Source: an uncultured Ruminococcus sp.
Lineage (GTDB): Bacteria; Bacillota; Clostridia; Oscillospirales; Ruminococcaceae
Length of the DNA stretch: 59,021 bases
Assembly: GCA_947627175.1 (NCBI GenBank)
Contig: CANQVA010000012.1
Span: 1 to 59,021 of the forward strand
Direction: 5' to 3'
Within the stretch, counting starts at the first letter, position 1. Every line of letters starts with the position of its first letter. Below are positions 33,825-42,235 of the stretch, one piece after another. A program made the position numbers and the translations under genes. The notes below the pieces were generated by a model. That model was not told where the DNA came from. It was given only the letters and a program-made list of their open reading frames with translations, and ran no database searches.

Positions 33825-36284
33825 ATGCAAAAATTCGGATTTTTTGATGACGCTAACAAAGAATACGTTATCAATTCCCCAAAGACACCTTATCCGTGGA
33901 TTAACTACCTCGGCAATCAGGGATTTTTCTCTCTGATTTCAAACACAGCAGGCGGTTATTCATTCTATAAGGACGCACGTCTGAGAAGAATCACCCGTTA
34001 CCGCTACAACAATGTGCCTATAGATATGGGCGGCCGTTATTTCTATATCAACGAAAACGGCACAATATGGAATCCGGGCTGGTCACCTGTAAAAACAGAA
34101 CTCGATTCATATGAATGCCGTCATGGTATGGGATATACCATTATCACAGGTAAGAAAAATAACCTGAAAGCTGAAGTTACTTTCTTCGTTCCTCAGAACT
34201 ATGCAGGAGAAGTTCAACAGGTTGTACTCACAAATGAAAGTTCAGAAGAAAAAACATTCTCGCTTTTCTCATTCGCTGAATGGTGCTTGTGGGACGCTCA
34301 GGACGACTGCACGAACTTCCAGAGAAACTTTAGCACGGGTCGTGTTGAAGTCGTAGGCTCAACAATTTACCACAAGACAGAATACAGAGACAGACGTGAC
34401 CATTTCGCTTTCTATACCGTAAATGACGAAATCGACGGTTACGACACTGACAGAGATTCATTTATCGGTCTTTACAACGGTTTCAATGACCCGCAGGCTG
34501 TTGTTGCAGATAAAGCAAATAATTCTTTCGCTGACGGCTGGTCACCTATTGCATCACATTACAAGAAAATTACTATTGCTCCCGGTGAGTCTAAGACACT
34601 TATTTTCATTCTCGGTTATGTTGAAATGCCTGTTGATAAAAAATTTGAGGCTGACGGCGTTACTATCAACAAGGAAAAGGCTCTTGCAATGATTGAACAG
34701 TATAACACACCTGAAAAGGTTGCAGCAGGTCTTGCAGAACTTAAAGCTACATGGGATAAACTCCTCGGTATTATCAATGTAAATACCCCCAATGATAAAG
34801 TTGACCGTATGGTTAATATCTGGAATCAGTATCAGTGTATGGTAACATTCAATCTTTCACGTTCTGCTTCTTACTTTGAATCAGGTATAGGCAGAGGTAT
34901 GGGATTCCGTGATTCAAATCAGGATATTCTCGGTTTCGTTCATCAGATTCCCGACAGAGCAAGACAGCGTATTATTGATATTGCTTCTACTCAGCTTGAA
35001 GACGGCGGTTGTTATCATCAGTATCAGCCACTTACTAAAAAGGGTAACTCCGATATTGGCGGTGATTTCTCCGATGACCCGCTGTGGATGATACTTTCAG
35101 TTTCCGCTTACATTAAGGAAACAGGCGACTGGTCAATTCTTGACGAAATGGTGCCTTATGATAATGACGAATCAAAGGCTAAACCGATGCTTGACCACCT
35201 CAAAGTTTCATTCTATAAAATTATTAACAACCTTGGCCCTCATAATCTCCCGCTTGCTATGCGTGCTGACTGGAATGACTGTATCAATCTTTCATGCTAT
35301 TCAGATACTCCCGGTGAGAGTTTCCAGACTTACACCAACCCGAAATTTGCTGCTGAAGGCGGTTACTCAAAGGTTGCAGAGTCTGTAATGGTTGCTACTC
35401 TCTTTACATATGTAGGCCCTAACTATGTTGCTATTTTGAAGCATCTCGGCAAAGATGATGAAGCTGTTGCCGCTCAGGCTGAAATTGACAAAATGAAGAA
35501 AAATGTTATGGAATACGCTTTTGACGGTGACTGGTTCATAAGAGCTTATGATTCAGAGGGCAATAAAATGGGTTCAAAGGAATGTGAAGAAGGTAAAATC
35601 TTCATCGAACCACAGGGATTTGCAGTTATGTCTGAAATCGGTAAAGATGAAGGTGCTGACATCAAAACTCTTGAATCAATCGACAAGTACCTTAATACAA
35701 AATATGGTCTTGTTCTTAATAACCCTGCTTTCACAAAGTACTATATACAGTACGGCGAAATTTCCACATATCCCGGCGGTTACAAGGAAAATGCAGGTAT
35801 ATTCACTCACAATAATGCATGGATTATCTGTGCAGAAGCATATGCAGGTCGTGGCGATAAAGCATTTGAATATTATTCAAAAATTGCCCCTGCTTTCAAT
35901 GAGGAAATTTCAGACCTTCATAAGACTGAACCATATGTATATGGTCAGATGATTGCAGGTAAAGATGCAAGCAGATTCGGCGAAGGTAAAAACTCATGGC
36001 TTACAGGTACTGCTGCTTGGAATATGGTTGCAATTTCACAGTATATTCTCGGACTTGCTGCTGACTGGGAAGGTCTTAAAGTTGACCCCTCTATCCCTCA
36101 TGAGTGGGACGGCTTCACAGCTTCAAGAAAATTCCGTGGTGCTACCTACAATATCACTGTTAAGAACCCTGACCACGTTTGCAAGGGCGTTAAGTCAATG
36201 ACTGTTGACGGCAAGGCTGTTGACGGAAATGTTATCCCTGCTTTCGCTGACGGCGTTCATGAAGTTGAAGTTGTTATGGGTTAA
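33825..36284 (+). CDS. cbpA: Cellobiose phosphorylase (GH94)
   Basis: An 819-residue cytoplasmic enzyme splitting cellobiose with phosphate into glucose 1-phosphate and glucose, saving ATP during cellulose use. The length matches known ruminococcal enzymes. [12 protein letters not shown] opens the beta-sandwich domain; [13 protein letters not shown] near residue 360 and [10 protein letters not shown] near 481 belong to the (alpha/alpha)6 barrel, and the Asp of DWND is the expected general acid. The ATG at 33825 follows AAAGGAG; a longer frame from 33753 would start inside the structured RNA element and is not real. It completes the path begun by the secreted GH9 enzymes. Confidence 0.94.
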   Translation: MQKFGFFDDANKEYVINSPKTPYPWINYLGNQGFFSLISNTAGGYSFYKDARLRRITRYRYNNVPIDMGGRYFYINENGTIWNPGWSPVKTELDSYECRHGMGYTIITGKKNNLKAEVTFFVPQNYAGEVQQVVLTNESSEEKTFSLFSFAEWCLWDAQDDCTNFQRNFSTGRVEVVGSTIYHKTEYRDRRDHFAFYTVNDEIDGYDTDRDSFIGLYNGFNDPQAVVADKANNSFADGWSPIASHYKKITIAPGESKTLIFILGYVEMPVDKKFEADGVTINKEKALAMIEQYNTPEKVAAGLAELKATWDKLLGIINVNTPNDKVDRMVNIWNQYQCMVTFNLSRSASYFESGIGRGMGFRDSNQDILGFVHQIPDRARQRIIDIASTQLEDGGCYHQYQPLTKKGNSDIGGDFSDDPLWMILSVSAYIKETGDWSILDEMVPYDNDESKAKPMLDHLKVSFYKIINNLGPHNLPLAMRADWNDCINLSCYSDTPGESFQTYTNPKFAAEGGYSKVAESVMVATLFTYVGPNYVAILKHLGKDDEAVAAQAEIDKMKKNVMEYAFDGDWFIRAYDSEGNKMGSKECEEGKIFIEPQGFAVMSEIGKDEGADIKTLESIDKYLNTKYGLVLNNPAFTKYYIQYGEISTYPGGYKENAGIFTHNNAWIICAEAYAGRGDKAFEYYSKIAPAFNEEISDLHKTEPYVYGQMIAGKDASRFGEGKNSWLTGTAAWNMVAISQYILGLAADWEGLKVDPSIPHEWDGFTASRKFRGATYNITVKNPDHVCKGVKSMTVDGKAVDGNVIPAFADGVHEVEVVMG

Positions 36285-36304
36285 TTCCATTATTGAATAA
36301 TATA

Positions 36305-36343
36305 AAGACTGTTTCGTTTAATGACGGAACAGTCTTTTTTTTT
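36305..36343 (+). terminator. Terminator of cellobiose phosphorylase
   Basis: AAGACTGTTTCGT pairs with ACGGAACAGTCTT (one mismatch allowed) and runs into nine T residues. Confidence 0.88.
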
Positions 36344-36346
36344 GCA

Positions 36347-36379
36347 TAAAAAAGACGGATTCCGAAGAATCCGCTTTTT
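36347..36379. terminator. Bidirectional UUCG-loop hairpin (copy 1)
   Basis: CGGATTC (36356-36362), CGAA, GAATCCG (36367-36373), with T runs on both strands; on the minus strand the loop reads C(TTCG)G, an extra-stable tetraloop. It ends the DUF1413 gene. The same hairpin recurs upstream of two lipoprotein genes. Confidence 0.75.
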
Positions 36380-36384
36380 GTGGT

Positions 36385-36621
36385 TTAGGAGTTTTTGATT
36401 TTTCTGTATTTTGATGCACCCTTGCCGGGTATAAGTACTACGTTTGGGAGAACATTATTCAGCACATCACTTTTAAAGTTTTTTCCAAATTTGATTCTGT
36501 CACCAACAGAAAGAGTTTCCCATCCCGAAGAATATAATAATTTCGCCAATGTGAATGCATCGCCACAATTTAATGACTCAATGGATTTTTTAGCTTTTTC
36601 AAACCATTCATAATAATTCAT
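36385..36621 (-). CDS. DUF1413-type small protein
   Basis: A 78-residue cytoplasmic protein. FTLAKLLYSSGWETLSVGDRIKFGKNFKSDV (about 23-53) is the core of the DUF1413 family: a short helical start, then GWE-L-GDR-x-FGKxF. Members are often carried near mobile elements or relaxases, but no function is established. AGGGTAA precedes the ATG. It stands alone between two terminators. Confidence 0.75.
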   Translation of the reverse strand: MNYYEWFEKAKKSIESLNCGDAFTLAKLLYSSGWETLSVGDRIKFGKNFKSDVLNNVLPNVVLIPGKGASKYRKIKNS

Positions 36622-36780
36622 TTATTACCCTCCATGTAAGCATAAGTGGATACAGTTATTTTAACCTCCTATATTTATTTGTAAAAGACGAATTTTTAAC
36701 TCCGTCTATTTACCTGAAATTTGAATAAATATGTGTTTTTGTCGTTTCAAATTTTTTGTTATATGATTTATAATAGTTTA

Positions 36781-37200
36781 TTATTCCTCTTTTTGAGTAC
36801 TTATATAATACATATTGGCAAATTCTGTTTCCTTGATAGTACCACCAATCAACGCCTGTTGGTTTTTATCTATGAAATCTGTAATTTCATCTATCATATC
36901 AAAATATGTATTAGCTTCGTCAACAGTAAATTCGCCTATAGTATTTTCTGTAAGCATTGTAAATCCAATCGTTGATTGACCATTATAAAAAACTAAACTA
37001 TCAAACTTCCAACAACTATTATCAAGAGTCGTTTTATATTTAGTTCTGAGCGAAATATAAAACGCTTGCAAATCAACTTCTTTGACAGTTGTGGCTTCTG
37101 TAGCTACTTCTTTCTTAGATTTGTCAACAGAAGAGTCTCTGCAAGAAAAAAATCCAACACACATAATAGCAGCCATAAGGAATACAATAATTTTTTTCAT
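36781..37200 (-). CDS. Small lipoprotein A
   Basis: A 139-residue predicted lipoprotein. The N-terminus MKKIIVFLMAAIMCVGFFSC ends in a lipobox Cys at about residue 20, followed by a Lys/Glu/Thr-rich spacer and a helical domain of about 95 residues with no known motif. The first 20 residues are almost the same as in the neighbouring lipoprotein B, and the 5' region with AGAAAGGAAAAAATAT is shared, so they are paralogues. The start at 37200 is chosen over 37305 by that ribosome site and the signal peptide. Function unknown. Confidence 0.78.
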   Translation of the reverse strand: MKKIIVFLMAAIMCVGFFSCRDSSVDKSKKEVATEATTVKEVDLQAFYISLRTKYKTTLDNSCWKFDSLVFYNGQSTIGFTMLTENTIGEFTVDEANTYFDMIDEITDFIDKNQQALIGGTIKETEFANMYYISTQKEE

Positions 37201-37252
37201 TATATTTTTTCCTTTCTTATAGACGAAATCCGCCTTTTTTGTTAGATTATTT

Positions 37253-37693
37253 TCACTTTTTTCGGGCAATAATTGTATTATAAGATACTCCTTGTTTTGT
37301 ATCAATAATTAATTCCGTTTCGTGTTCTCCCAAAAAATCCATAAACTTTTGACCGATTTCTACTGATGCTAACAATTCTTCCTGTGTAAATGATGACATA
37401 GTTTCTTCTGTTGGCATACTGTATGTAAGTTGATTTTCAGAAGCACTAAGAAATTTATCTAAATTAGAATATTCTTTTTTAAGACTATTATAAAATACTA
37501 TCAATTCCGAATTTTCTGTTGCCGGCTCGGTGGTAGCTTTTTCAGTTTCTTTAATTGTTGTTTCTGTGATTTCTTCTACTGATGATTTATTCTGTATATC
37601 AGCAGTTTTTGAATCGTTTTCTTCTGAACCGCAAGAAGAAAATCCAACACACATTGTAAAAGCCATAAGGAATGCAATAATTTTTTTTATCAT
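37253..37693 (-). CDS. Small lipoprotein B
   Basis: A 146-residue predicted lipoprotein with lipobox GFSSC at residues 17-21, a Thr/Glu-rich spacer (about 30-62) and a helical C-terminal domain (FYNSLKKEYSNLDKFLSAS...). It is a diverged paralogue of lipoprotein A next to it: same signal peptide, same spacer style, FYxSL near the start of the domain, and an EELxA or DEANT helix later. A UUCG hairpin lies just upstream of its ribosome site. No known domain. Confidence 0.78.
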   Translation of the reverse strand: MIKKIIAFLMAFTMCVGFSSCGSEENDSKTADIQNKSSVEEITETTIKETEKATTEPATENSELIVFYNSLKKEYSNLDKFLSASENQLTYSMPTEETMSSFTQEELLASVEIGQKFMDFLGEHETELIIDTKQGVSYNTIIARKK

Positions 37694-37710
37694 ATTTTTT
37701 CCTTTCTTAT

Positions 37711-37735
37711 AGACGGATTCCGAAGAATCCGCCTT
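37711..37735 (-). repeat. UUCG hairpin cassette (copy 2)
   Basis: CGGATTC-TTCG-GAATCCG on the minus strand, followed by TCTATAAGAAAGG and the lipoprotein B start codon. The same 45-base hairpin plus ribosome-site cassette stands before lipoprotein C; a degenerate copy lacking half the hairpin stands before lipoprotein A (37201-37240). Confidence 0.75.
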
Positions 37736-37756
37736 TTGTGGTTTTATAATAGTTTA

Positions 37757-38227
37757 TTATTCCTCAAAATCAGGTGATATGAAGTCTACTTCTGCAAAAC
37801 AGTAATTATCTTCATCATTGTCATACTGTGCGTACATTTCGTATTCCATAAAGCCCTCTTTAATATCAAAACCCACACCCACATAAGTTTCTACAGTGTG
37901 ACCGTCAACTTCAAATATGCTGTCAAGTTCATCTGCACGTACCGATTCGATAAAATAATAGTCGTCCTCTTTTTCCAATGGAATATCTTTTTCCAAAAGT
38001 CCCTCGACGTTTCGGTCTGTAACGGTAAGTTTTACGTTTTTGTACTTATTTTCAAGTTCTTTTCGGATATCCTCTTTCTTGTCGTCTGAAACTATGCCAT
38101 CACAATTTGAATTGCTTACACTAACGCCTTCATCGTCACAAAATGTCCACTTGTCGCCACAGCTTGTAAAGCTGCACACTGTTCCAAGTACACAAATGCT
38201 AAGTAAAATACTTTTTAATTTTTTCAT
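37757..38227 (-). CDS. Small lipoprotein C
   Basis: A 156-residue predicted lipoprotein: signal with lipobox SFTSC near residue 23, then an acidic domain with four further Cys and a predicted mixed fold (KLTVTDRNVEGLLEKD, VETYVGVGFDIKEG). It shares the upstream hairpin/ribosome-site cassette with lipoprotein B, and its 3' flank (GTTTATTATTCCTC) repeats at the end of lipoprotein A, though the protein itself is not obviously related. Function unknown. Confidence 0.75.
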   Translation of the reverse strand: MKKLKSILLSICVLGTVCSFTSCGDKWTFCDDEGVSVSNSNCDGIVSDDKKEDIRKELENKYKNVKLTVTDRNVEGLLEKDIPLEKEDDYYFIESVRADELDSIFEVDGHTVETYVGVGFDIKEGFMEYEMYAQYDNDEDNYCFAEVDFISPDFEE

Positions 38228-38247
38228 TATATTTTTTCCTTTCTTAT

Positions 38248-38272
38248 AGACGGATTCCGAAGAATCCGCCTT
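38248..38272 (-). repeat. UUCG hairpin cassette (copy 3)
   Basis: CGGATTC (38251-38257), CGAA, GAATCCG (38262-38268), flanked by the same sequence as copy 2 and leading into the ribosome site of lipoprotein C. Confidence 0.75.
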
Positions 38273-38292
38273 TTTAGCTTAAAGATGCACTA

Positions 38293-38544
38293 TTAGTAAC
38301 CATAACCATTTGCTCTGTTCCAATCGTCGACAGCCTGATCCCAACTTTTAGATTTATTTCCTTTTCCTCCTCCGTCCCAATTTACATCGTCATCGTTATA
38401 ACCATTTCCAGCCGCATCATGATAATCATAATTATCGCCTCCGGTGTTACTGCTGGAAGAATCGTCACTACCTATTGCCAAAACACCATATAAGGCAAGC
38501 ACTGAAACGACAGCAATAGTTTTTAATATGTTCTTGTTTTTCAT
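38293..38544 (-). CDS. Small exported Asp/Gly/Asn-rich protein
   Basis: An 83-residue protein with an N-terminal hydrophobic segment (KTIAVVSVLALYGVLAIG, about 9-26) that is either a signal peptide or an anchor, then a low-complexity acidic stretch (SSSSNTGGDNYDYHDAAGNGYNDDD) and a short Trp-rich end (SWDQAVDDWNRANGYGY). AGGAGGTAATGG precedes the ATG. No family recognised. It sits at the head of the lipoprotein cluster on the same strand. Confidence 0.65.
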   Translation of the reverse strand: MKNKNILKTIAVVSVLALYGVLAIGSDDSSSSNTGGDNYDYHDAAGNGYNDDDVNWDGGGKGNKSKSWDQAVDDWNRANGYGY

Positions 38545-38631
38545 ACCATTACCTCCTATTTTCTTTTTTAATAGCCTGAAAATATAATTTTCATCATTAT
38601 AGCCTTTTTCAGCGGTATTATGATAAATATT

Positions 38632-39077
38632 TTAACAATTCTTTTCATAAATCAATTTTTTAGTCAAATAAGATGATAAACATACAGCTAAAATCTCACA
38701 TAAAATGTCAATAATATCAAAAGTCCCATTAAATATTTCAAAGTATTGTAACAGTTCAGTTAAAATTGCGAAAATGCTTGAAATAAATATAGCTGTTTTC
38801 GATTTTTTCAGTATGTATGTAAGAAAAGCAGATAAAGAATATGCCCACAACATATCAAGTCCCCAATACCTTATTATAATAAATAAAACATTATTGGTTG
38901 AGTAGGATATATTCTTAAACTGAATCCCAATCACATTTTTCAGATAAGTTACAAATATAGTATTAGGGCAATATATCGCATAAAAGGCAGAACCTATTGC
39001 TATTGGAATAATTATATTAAAGGCTATAAATATCTTTTTCCATATAATACTACTTTTATGTCTGATTTTTTAATCAT
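38632..39077 (-). pseudogene. Frameshifted VanZ-like membrane protein
   Basis: The open frame from a GTG at 38934 gives about 100 residues with four hydrophobic helices and ELLQYFEIFNGTFDIIDI, reminiscent of VanZ-like proteins. The same frame stays open and strongly hydrophobic upstream to about 39065 (WKKIFIAFNIIIPIAIGSAF) but has no start codon. An ATG at 39077 with a GGGAG site is out of frame; adding one A to the run of six at 39066-39071 would join it cleanly. So one base appears lost, by decay or by slippage that could switch the gene. The family call is tentative. Confidence 0.55.
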
Positions 39078-39141
39078 CTCCCAATAATATACAGATTATT
39101 ATTTGCTTATTATCTGATTTTGAAAAATCCGCCTTTTTTGA

Positions 39142-39699
39142 TTATAAACCTAAAAGCTGTTTTTTCTTTGCATCGAACTCGTCCTGCGTAAGTGCACCTG
39201 CATCAAGTAACTGTTTGAGTTTTAATATTTCGTCTGCTGCCAAAGTTAATTTTGGCTCTGTTTCAGTTGTTGATTTAGATTCAGATGTTAATTCAGGCTT
39301 TGTTTTCGGTCTTTCAATAGGTGTTGAATTTCTTTCAAATGGTATTGACACATTGTTGCTTTTTGAAGTTCCGCAACTACAAGTGGTTATATAGTCGGGG
39401 TTAACATTGTTACAATTATTACATTTCCAACCGCCATTTGCCATAATCCTTTTGTTTTCTTCTTCACGTGCATATGAACTTAATGATGAAGAATATGACG
39501 AATCATAATTATATGATTGATTGTAACTATGGTGATTATCAGGTTTGCAGGCTACTACAATAAGACCAATCAAGCCAAGCCAAAACCCCCACCAGAAACC
39601 ACCGTCATAGCCTTTGCTTTCTGATATATGTTTCGTTATAAATCCCCATATTACTGCCCATATAAGTATACCAATTAAATATCCTATTAAATATTCCAT
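39142..39699 (-). CDS. Membrane protein with zinc ribbon and SHOCT domain
   Basis: A 185-residue protein. Two hydrophobic segments (about 3-22 and 33-50, with GYDGGFWWGFWLGLIGLIVVACKP) are followed by a Tyr/Ser-rich stretch, a zinc ribbon (CNNCNNVNPDYITTCSC, about 92-108), a Thr/Glu/Lys linker and a C-terminal SHOCT helix pair (LKQLLDAGALTQDEFDAKKKQLLGL). SHOCT domains help oligomerise membrane or stress proteins. GGGAGGTGAGAAT precedes the ATG. Its first 55 codons and upstream region are duplicated in the next gene. Function unknown. Confidence 0.78.
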   Translation of the reverse strand: MEYLIGYLIGILIWAVIWGFITKHISESKGYDGGFWWGFWLGLIGLIVVACKPDNHHSYNQSYNYDSSYSSSLSSYAREEENKRIMANGGWKCNNCNNVNPDYITTCSCGTSKSNNVSIPFERNSTPIERPKTKPELTSESKSTTETEPKLTLAADEILKLKQLLDAGALTQDEFDAKKKQLLGL

Positions 39700-39746
39700 A
39701 TTCTCACCTCCCGTATTTATATTTGAAAAATCTCTCTTATACTATT

Positions 39747-39926
39747 TCAATAGTTGTTGTTGTTGTTGTTATTGTTGTTGGGTTTGCAGGCTACTACAAT
39801 AAGACCAATCCAGCCAAGCCAGAATCCCCACCAGAAACCACCGTCATAGCCTTTGTTTTCTGATACTTTTTTCGTTATAAATCCCCATATTACTGCCCAT
39901 ATAAGCACACCAATTAAATATCCCAT
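39747..39926 (-). CDS. 59-residue duplicate of the SHOCT protein's membrane part, with poly-Asn tail
   Basis: This short gene repeats the first 50 codons of its neighbour at 39142 (MGYLIGVLIWAVIWGF; then GYDGGFWWGFWLGWIGLIVVACKP), including the same ribosome site GGGAGGTGAG. After CKP the zinc ribbon and SHOCT domain are missing; instead there are nine Asn codons (mostly AAC) then Tyr and stop. It may be a truncated copy or a real small membrane protein. The trinucleotide run (39752-39781) could vary in length. Confidence 0.6.
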   Translation of the reverse strand: MGYLIGVLIWAVIWGFITKKVSENKGYDGGFWWGFWLGWIGLIVVACKPNNNNNNNNNY

Positions 39927-40032
39927 ATTCTCACCTCCCGTATTTATATTTGAAAAATTTTCCCTTACAAATACATTATATCATTTCAGATGTTCAAAAG
40001 TTTTACAACTGGAAAATTTTTTTTGCGATTTT

Positions 40033-40050
40033 TAGTACTGTTTAGTACTA
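40033..40050. promoter_or_regulatory. Likely XRE operator
   Basis: TAGTACT-GTTT-AGTACTA, a perfect inverted repeat with seven-base arms, about 100 bases upstream of the XRE regulator gene and close to AT-rich promoter-like sequence. Autoregulation by the encoded repressor is the simplest reading. Confidence 0.6.
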
Positions 40051-40147
40051 ACATCTGCATTATATCATAAAAATATGTTAAAGTCAATGTAGAGATTATT
40101 TTTTTAGAAAAAATCAGCATATTATACAAACAGGGGAGATGATTTTT

Positions 40148-40396
40148 ATGTATTTTCAAAGGCTGAGAGATTTGCGTGAGGATAAAGACATGAATCAGAC
40201 GCAAGTTGCGGAAATCCTTAATACAAAACAGACTGTTTATTCACGTTATGAACGTGGGTTTCAGACAATTCCCGTTGAACACCTTATAACATTAGCAGAT
40301 TTTTATGGCGTTTCAACAGATTATATCCTCGGCAGAACAAATGTAAAAGAAATTAACAATAATGGCAGATTTACAGGTAGACCTTTTTTTAAATAG
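40148..40396 (+). CDS. XRE-family helix-turn-helix regulator
   Basis: An 82-residue DNA-binding protein consisting of one Cro/C1-type helix-turn-helix: RLRDLREDKDMNQTQVAEILNTKQTVYSRYERG (about 4-36), then the dimer helix IPVEHLITLADFYGVSTDYILGRT. The ATG at 40148 is nine bases after GGGGAG; the ATG at 40139 abuts it and is unlikely. A perfect 18-base palindrome upstream is its probable site. It may control the azlCD or phage-like genes downstream or only itself; nothing in the sequence decides this. Confidence 0.85.
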   Translation: MYFQRLRDLREDKDMNQTQVAEILNTKQTVYSRYERGFQTIPVEHLITLADFYGVSTDYILGRTNVKEINNNGRFTGRPFFK

Positions 40397-40497
40397 TATT
40401 TTTTGAAGTGCGTATACTATCCCATTATATATTATAGCAGTTCAGATATTCAAAATTTGCACAACTGAAAATTTTCCGATTCTGTTTTTATATATTC

Positions 40498-40526
40498 TTG
40501 ACGTTATATGCAGATTATGTTATAAT
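40498..40526 (+). promoter_or_regulatory. Promoter of azlCD
   Basis: TTGACG (40498-40503), 17 bases, TATAAT (40521-40526) with TG one base before it (extended -10). Confidence 0.8.
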
Positions 40527-40558
40527 TTTCTATATTCACAATGAAAGGAACGTTTTAT

Positions 40559-41263
40559 TTGAAGTCTGATTTTTTTCGTGGTATATCACACGGTATACCA
40601 ATTGCACTCGGTTATTTATCGGTTTCATTCGGATTCGGTATAAAAGCAGTAAATGCAGGATTGTCAGTTTTTGCCGCATCTGCAATTTCCGCAACTAACC
40701 TTACTTCAGCGGGACAAGCTGCCGGAGTTGATATAATTGCCGTCGGCGGTACAATTATTGAAATGATACTTGTTCAGCTTACTATAAATATAAGATATTC
40801 TCTTATGGCGTTGTCACTCTCGCAGAAACTTGATGGGAAATTTACTTTTCCGCACAGGCTTATTGCGTCATATGGAATAACGGACGAAATTTTCGCTGTA
40901 TGTTCAGCACAGAAACAAAGGCTTACACCTGCATATATGTATGGAATAATTCTTATTTCGTCTGTCGGGTGGGTAACAGGCACGGCTCTTGGTGCGGCGG
41001 CGGGGCAATTATTGCCTGAATCAGTTTCGGGTGCTTTGGGCATTGTTCTTTACGGAATGTTTATGGCTGTTATTATACCTCCTGCACGTAAACAGTTCAG
41101 TGTACTTTTAGTGGTTATTGTATCTGCTCTTGAAAGTGTTCTGTTCAGATATTTATTTACTGCCGTTTCTACGGGATTTGCCGTGATTATAAGTGCAATT
41201 GTTGCATCGGTTACAGGAGCGTTATTTTTTCCCATAAAGGACACGGAGGAAAATAATTTATGA
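40559..41263 (+). CDS. azlC: AzlC family branched-chain amino acid exporter, large subunit
   Basis: A 234-residue inner membrane protein with about six helices. GISHGIPIALGYLSVSFGFGIKAV at the start, LTSAGQAAG near residue 46, NIRYSLMALSLSQ near 76 and GYGITDEIFAV-like ASYGITDEIFAVCS near 103 are AzlC family marks. With AzlD it exports branched-chain amino acids or analogues. The TTG at 40559 is preferred: it follows AAAGGAA by eight bases, and the ATG at 40541 lies before that site and close to the expected transcript start. It overlaps azlD as ATGA. Confidence 0.88.
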   Translation: MKSDFFRGISHGIPIALGYLSVSFGFGIKAVNAGLSVFAASAISATNLTSAGQAAGVDIIAVGGTIIEMILVQLTINIRYSLMALSLSQKLDGKFTFPHRLIASYGITDEIFAVCSAQKQRLTPAYMYGIILISSVGWVTGTALGAAAGQLLPESVSGALGIVLYGMFMAVIIPPARKQFSVLLVVIVSALESVLFRYLFTAVSTGFAVIISAIVASVTGALFFPIKDTEENNL

Positions 41264-41556
41264 GTGTTGCTATATATATTGCAGTAATGGCAATTGTTAC
41301 TTATCTTATACGCATGATTCCGTTTGCTTTTTTCCGCAAGAAAATAAAATCACGTTTTTTCAGAAGTTTTTTATATTATATTCCTTATGCCGTTCTCAGT
41401 GCCATGACTATTCCTGCCATTTTTTACAGTACAGGAAATATTGTCACTGCAATTGTCGGGACGGTGACGGCTTTTGTGCTGTCATATTTCAATTTGCCGC
41501 TTATTGTCGTGGCACTTTCTGCCGCCGGAATGTCATTTGTTGCCGGGTTATTTTAA
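41260..41556 (+). CDS. azlD: AzlD family branched-chain amino acid exporter, small subunit
   Basis: A 98-residue membrane protein with three to four helices. ATYLIRMIPFAFFRKKI-like TYLIRMIPFAFFRKKI near residue 10 and FFRSFLYYIPYAVLSAMTIP near 32 are the family signatures. It is translated with AzlC from an overlapping start and ends before a terminator, so the pair is a self-contained operon. Confidence 0.88.
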   Translation: MSVAIYIAVMAIVTYLIRMIPFAFFRKKIKSRFFRSFLYYIPYAVLSAMTIPAIFYSTGNIVTAIVGTVTAFVLSYFNLPLIVVALSAAGMSFVAGLF

Positions 41557-41575
41557 TTATCAAATAATTTTATAT

Positions 41576-41620
41576 TTCCGAAAATTTGTTGATATTAAAC
41601 ATTTTTTCGGATTTTTTTTG
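41576..41620 (+). terminator. Terminator of azlCD
   Basis: TCCGAAAA and TTTTCGGA pair around an AT-rich loop and are followed by eight T residues. It isolates the phage-like operon downstream. Confidence 0.75.
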
Positions 41621-41671
41621 TGCATACATACAAACTTGAAATTTATTTTTTCAAAATTCAATGGTTTTCCG

Positions 41672-41701
41672 TTGAATTATGCCTTTTTTCAGCCCTATTA
41701 T
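41672..41701 (+). promoter_or_regulatory. Possible promoter of the phage-like operon
   Basis: TTGAAT (41672-41677), 18 bases, TATTAT (41696-41701). TATGAA and TTCATA at about 41700-41725 form an inverted repeat just downstream that could be an operator. Confidence 0.45.
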
Positions 41702-41746
41702 GAATGGTGATTTTTTCGTTCATAACTGAAAGGAGGTTTTTTATTT

Positions 41747-42235
41747 TTGCCTGTTAGAAATCCCAAATCAAAAAAATATGCTTTCTGCTGTTATTATGTT
41801 ATTCTCGGTGATGTGACAGAATCAGCGATAAAGGCAGGATTCAGCAGAGAGGAGGCTCTTACAGAGGGCATAAAAATGCTTGAGTCGAAAGAATGCCGGA
41901 AAATAATTTCACGTCTGAAAAATACTCTTTCAGACAGCGGAAACGTTACGGCAGGTCTTAAACGTCTTGCTTTCGGAAATTGTTCAGATGCAGTCTATCT
42001 TGTTTTTGCAGATGAACTTCCTCCGCCTGACGTAATTGAACATCTTGACCTTTTCAACGTTTCAGAAATAAAACGTGTTAAAGGCGGTGGCGTTGAGGTG
42101 AAACTGTTTGACAGATTAAAGGCTCTCGAAAAACTCTTTGAACTGGAAAATTCTTTTTCTGACAGAAACAAGGCTGTTGATTTAATCAAGGCTCTTTCCG
42201 ATTCGGCTAAGGACGGTGAACCGATTGACAATTGA
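41747..42235 (+). CDS. Phage-type terminase small subunit
   Basis: A 162-residue DNA-recognition subunit for packaging. ILGDVTESAIKAGFSREEALTEG (about 20-43) is the helix-turn-helix of the Terminase_2 family, and IKRVKGGGVEVKLFDRLKALEKLFEL (about 105-130) is the characteristic beta-hairpin and helix. Translation starts at TTG, ten bases after AAAGGAGG. It overlaps the large subunit gene by 20 bases. All residues of the family pattern are intact, with no stop or frameshift. Confidence 0.88.
   Translation: MPVRNPKSKKYAFCCYYVILGDVTESAIKAGFSREEALTEGIKMLESKECRKIISRLKNTLSDSGNVTAGLKRLAFGNCSDAVYLVFADELPPPDVIEHLDLFNVSEIKRVKGGGVEVKLFDRLKALEKLFELENSFSDRNKAVDLIKALSDSAKDGEPIDN

Larger units (their letters stand above)
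39974..40475. repeat. Direct repeats flanking the XRE gene
   Basis: Two related stretches of about 45 bases, 39974-40020 and 40431-40475, share TTCAGATRTTCAAAA and ACAACTGRAAAATTTT in the same order on either side of the XRE regulator gene. They may mark an insertion or a duplicated control region. Confidence 0.55.
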
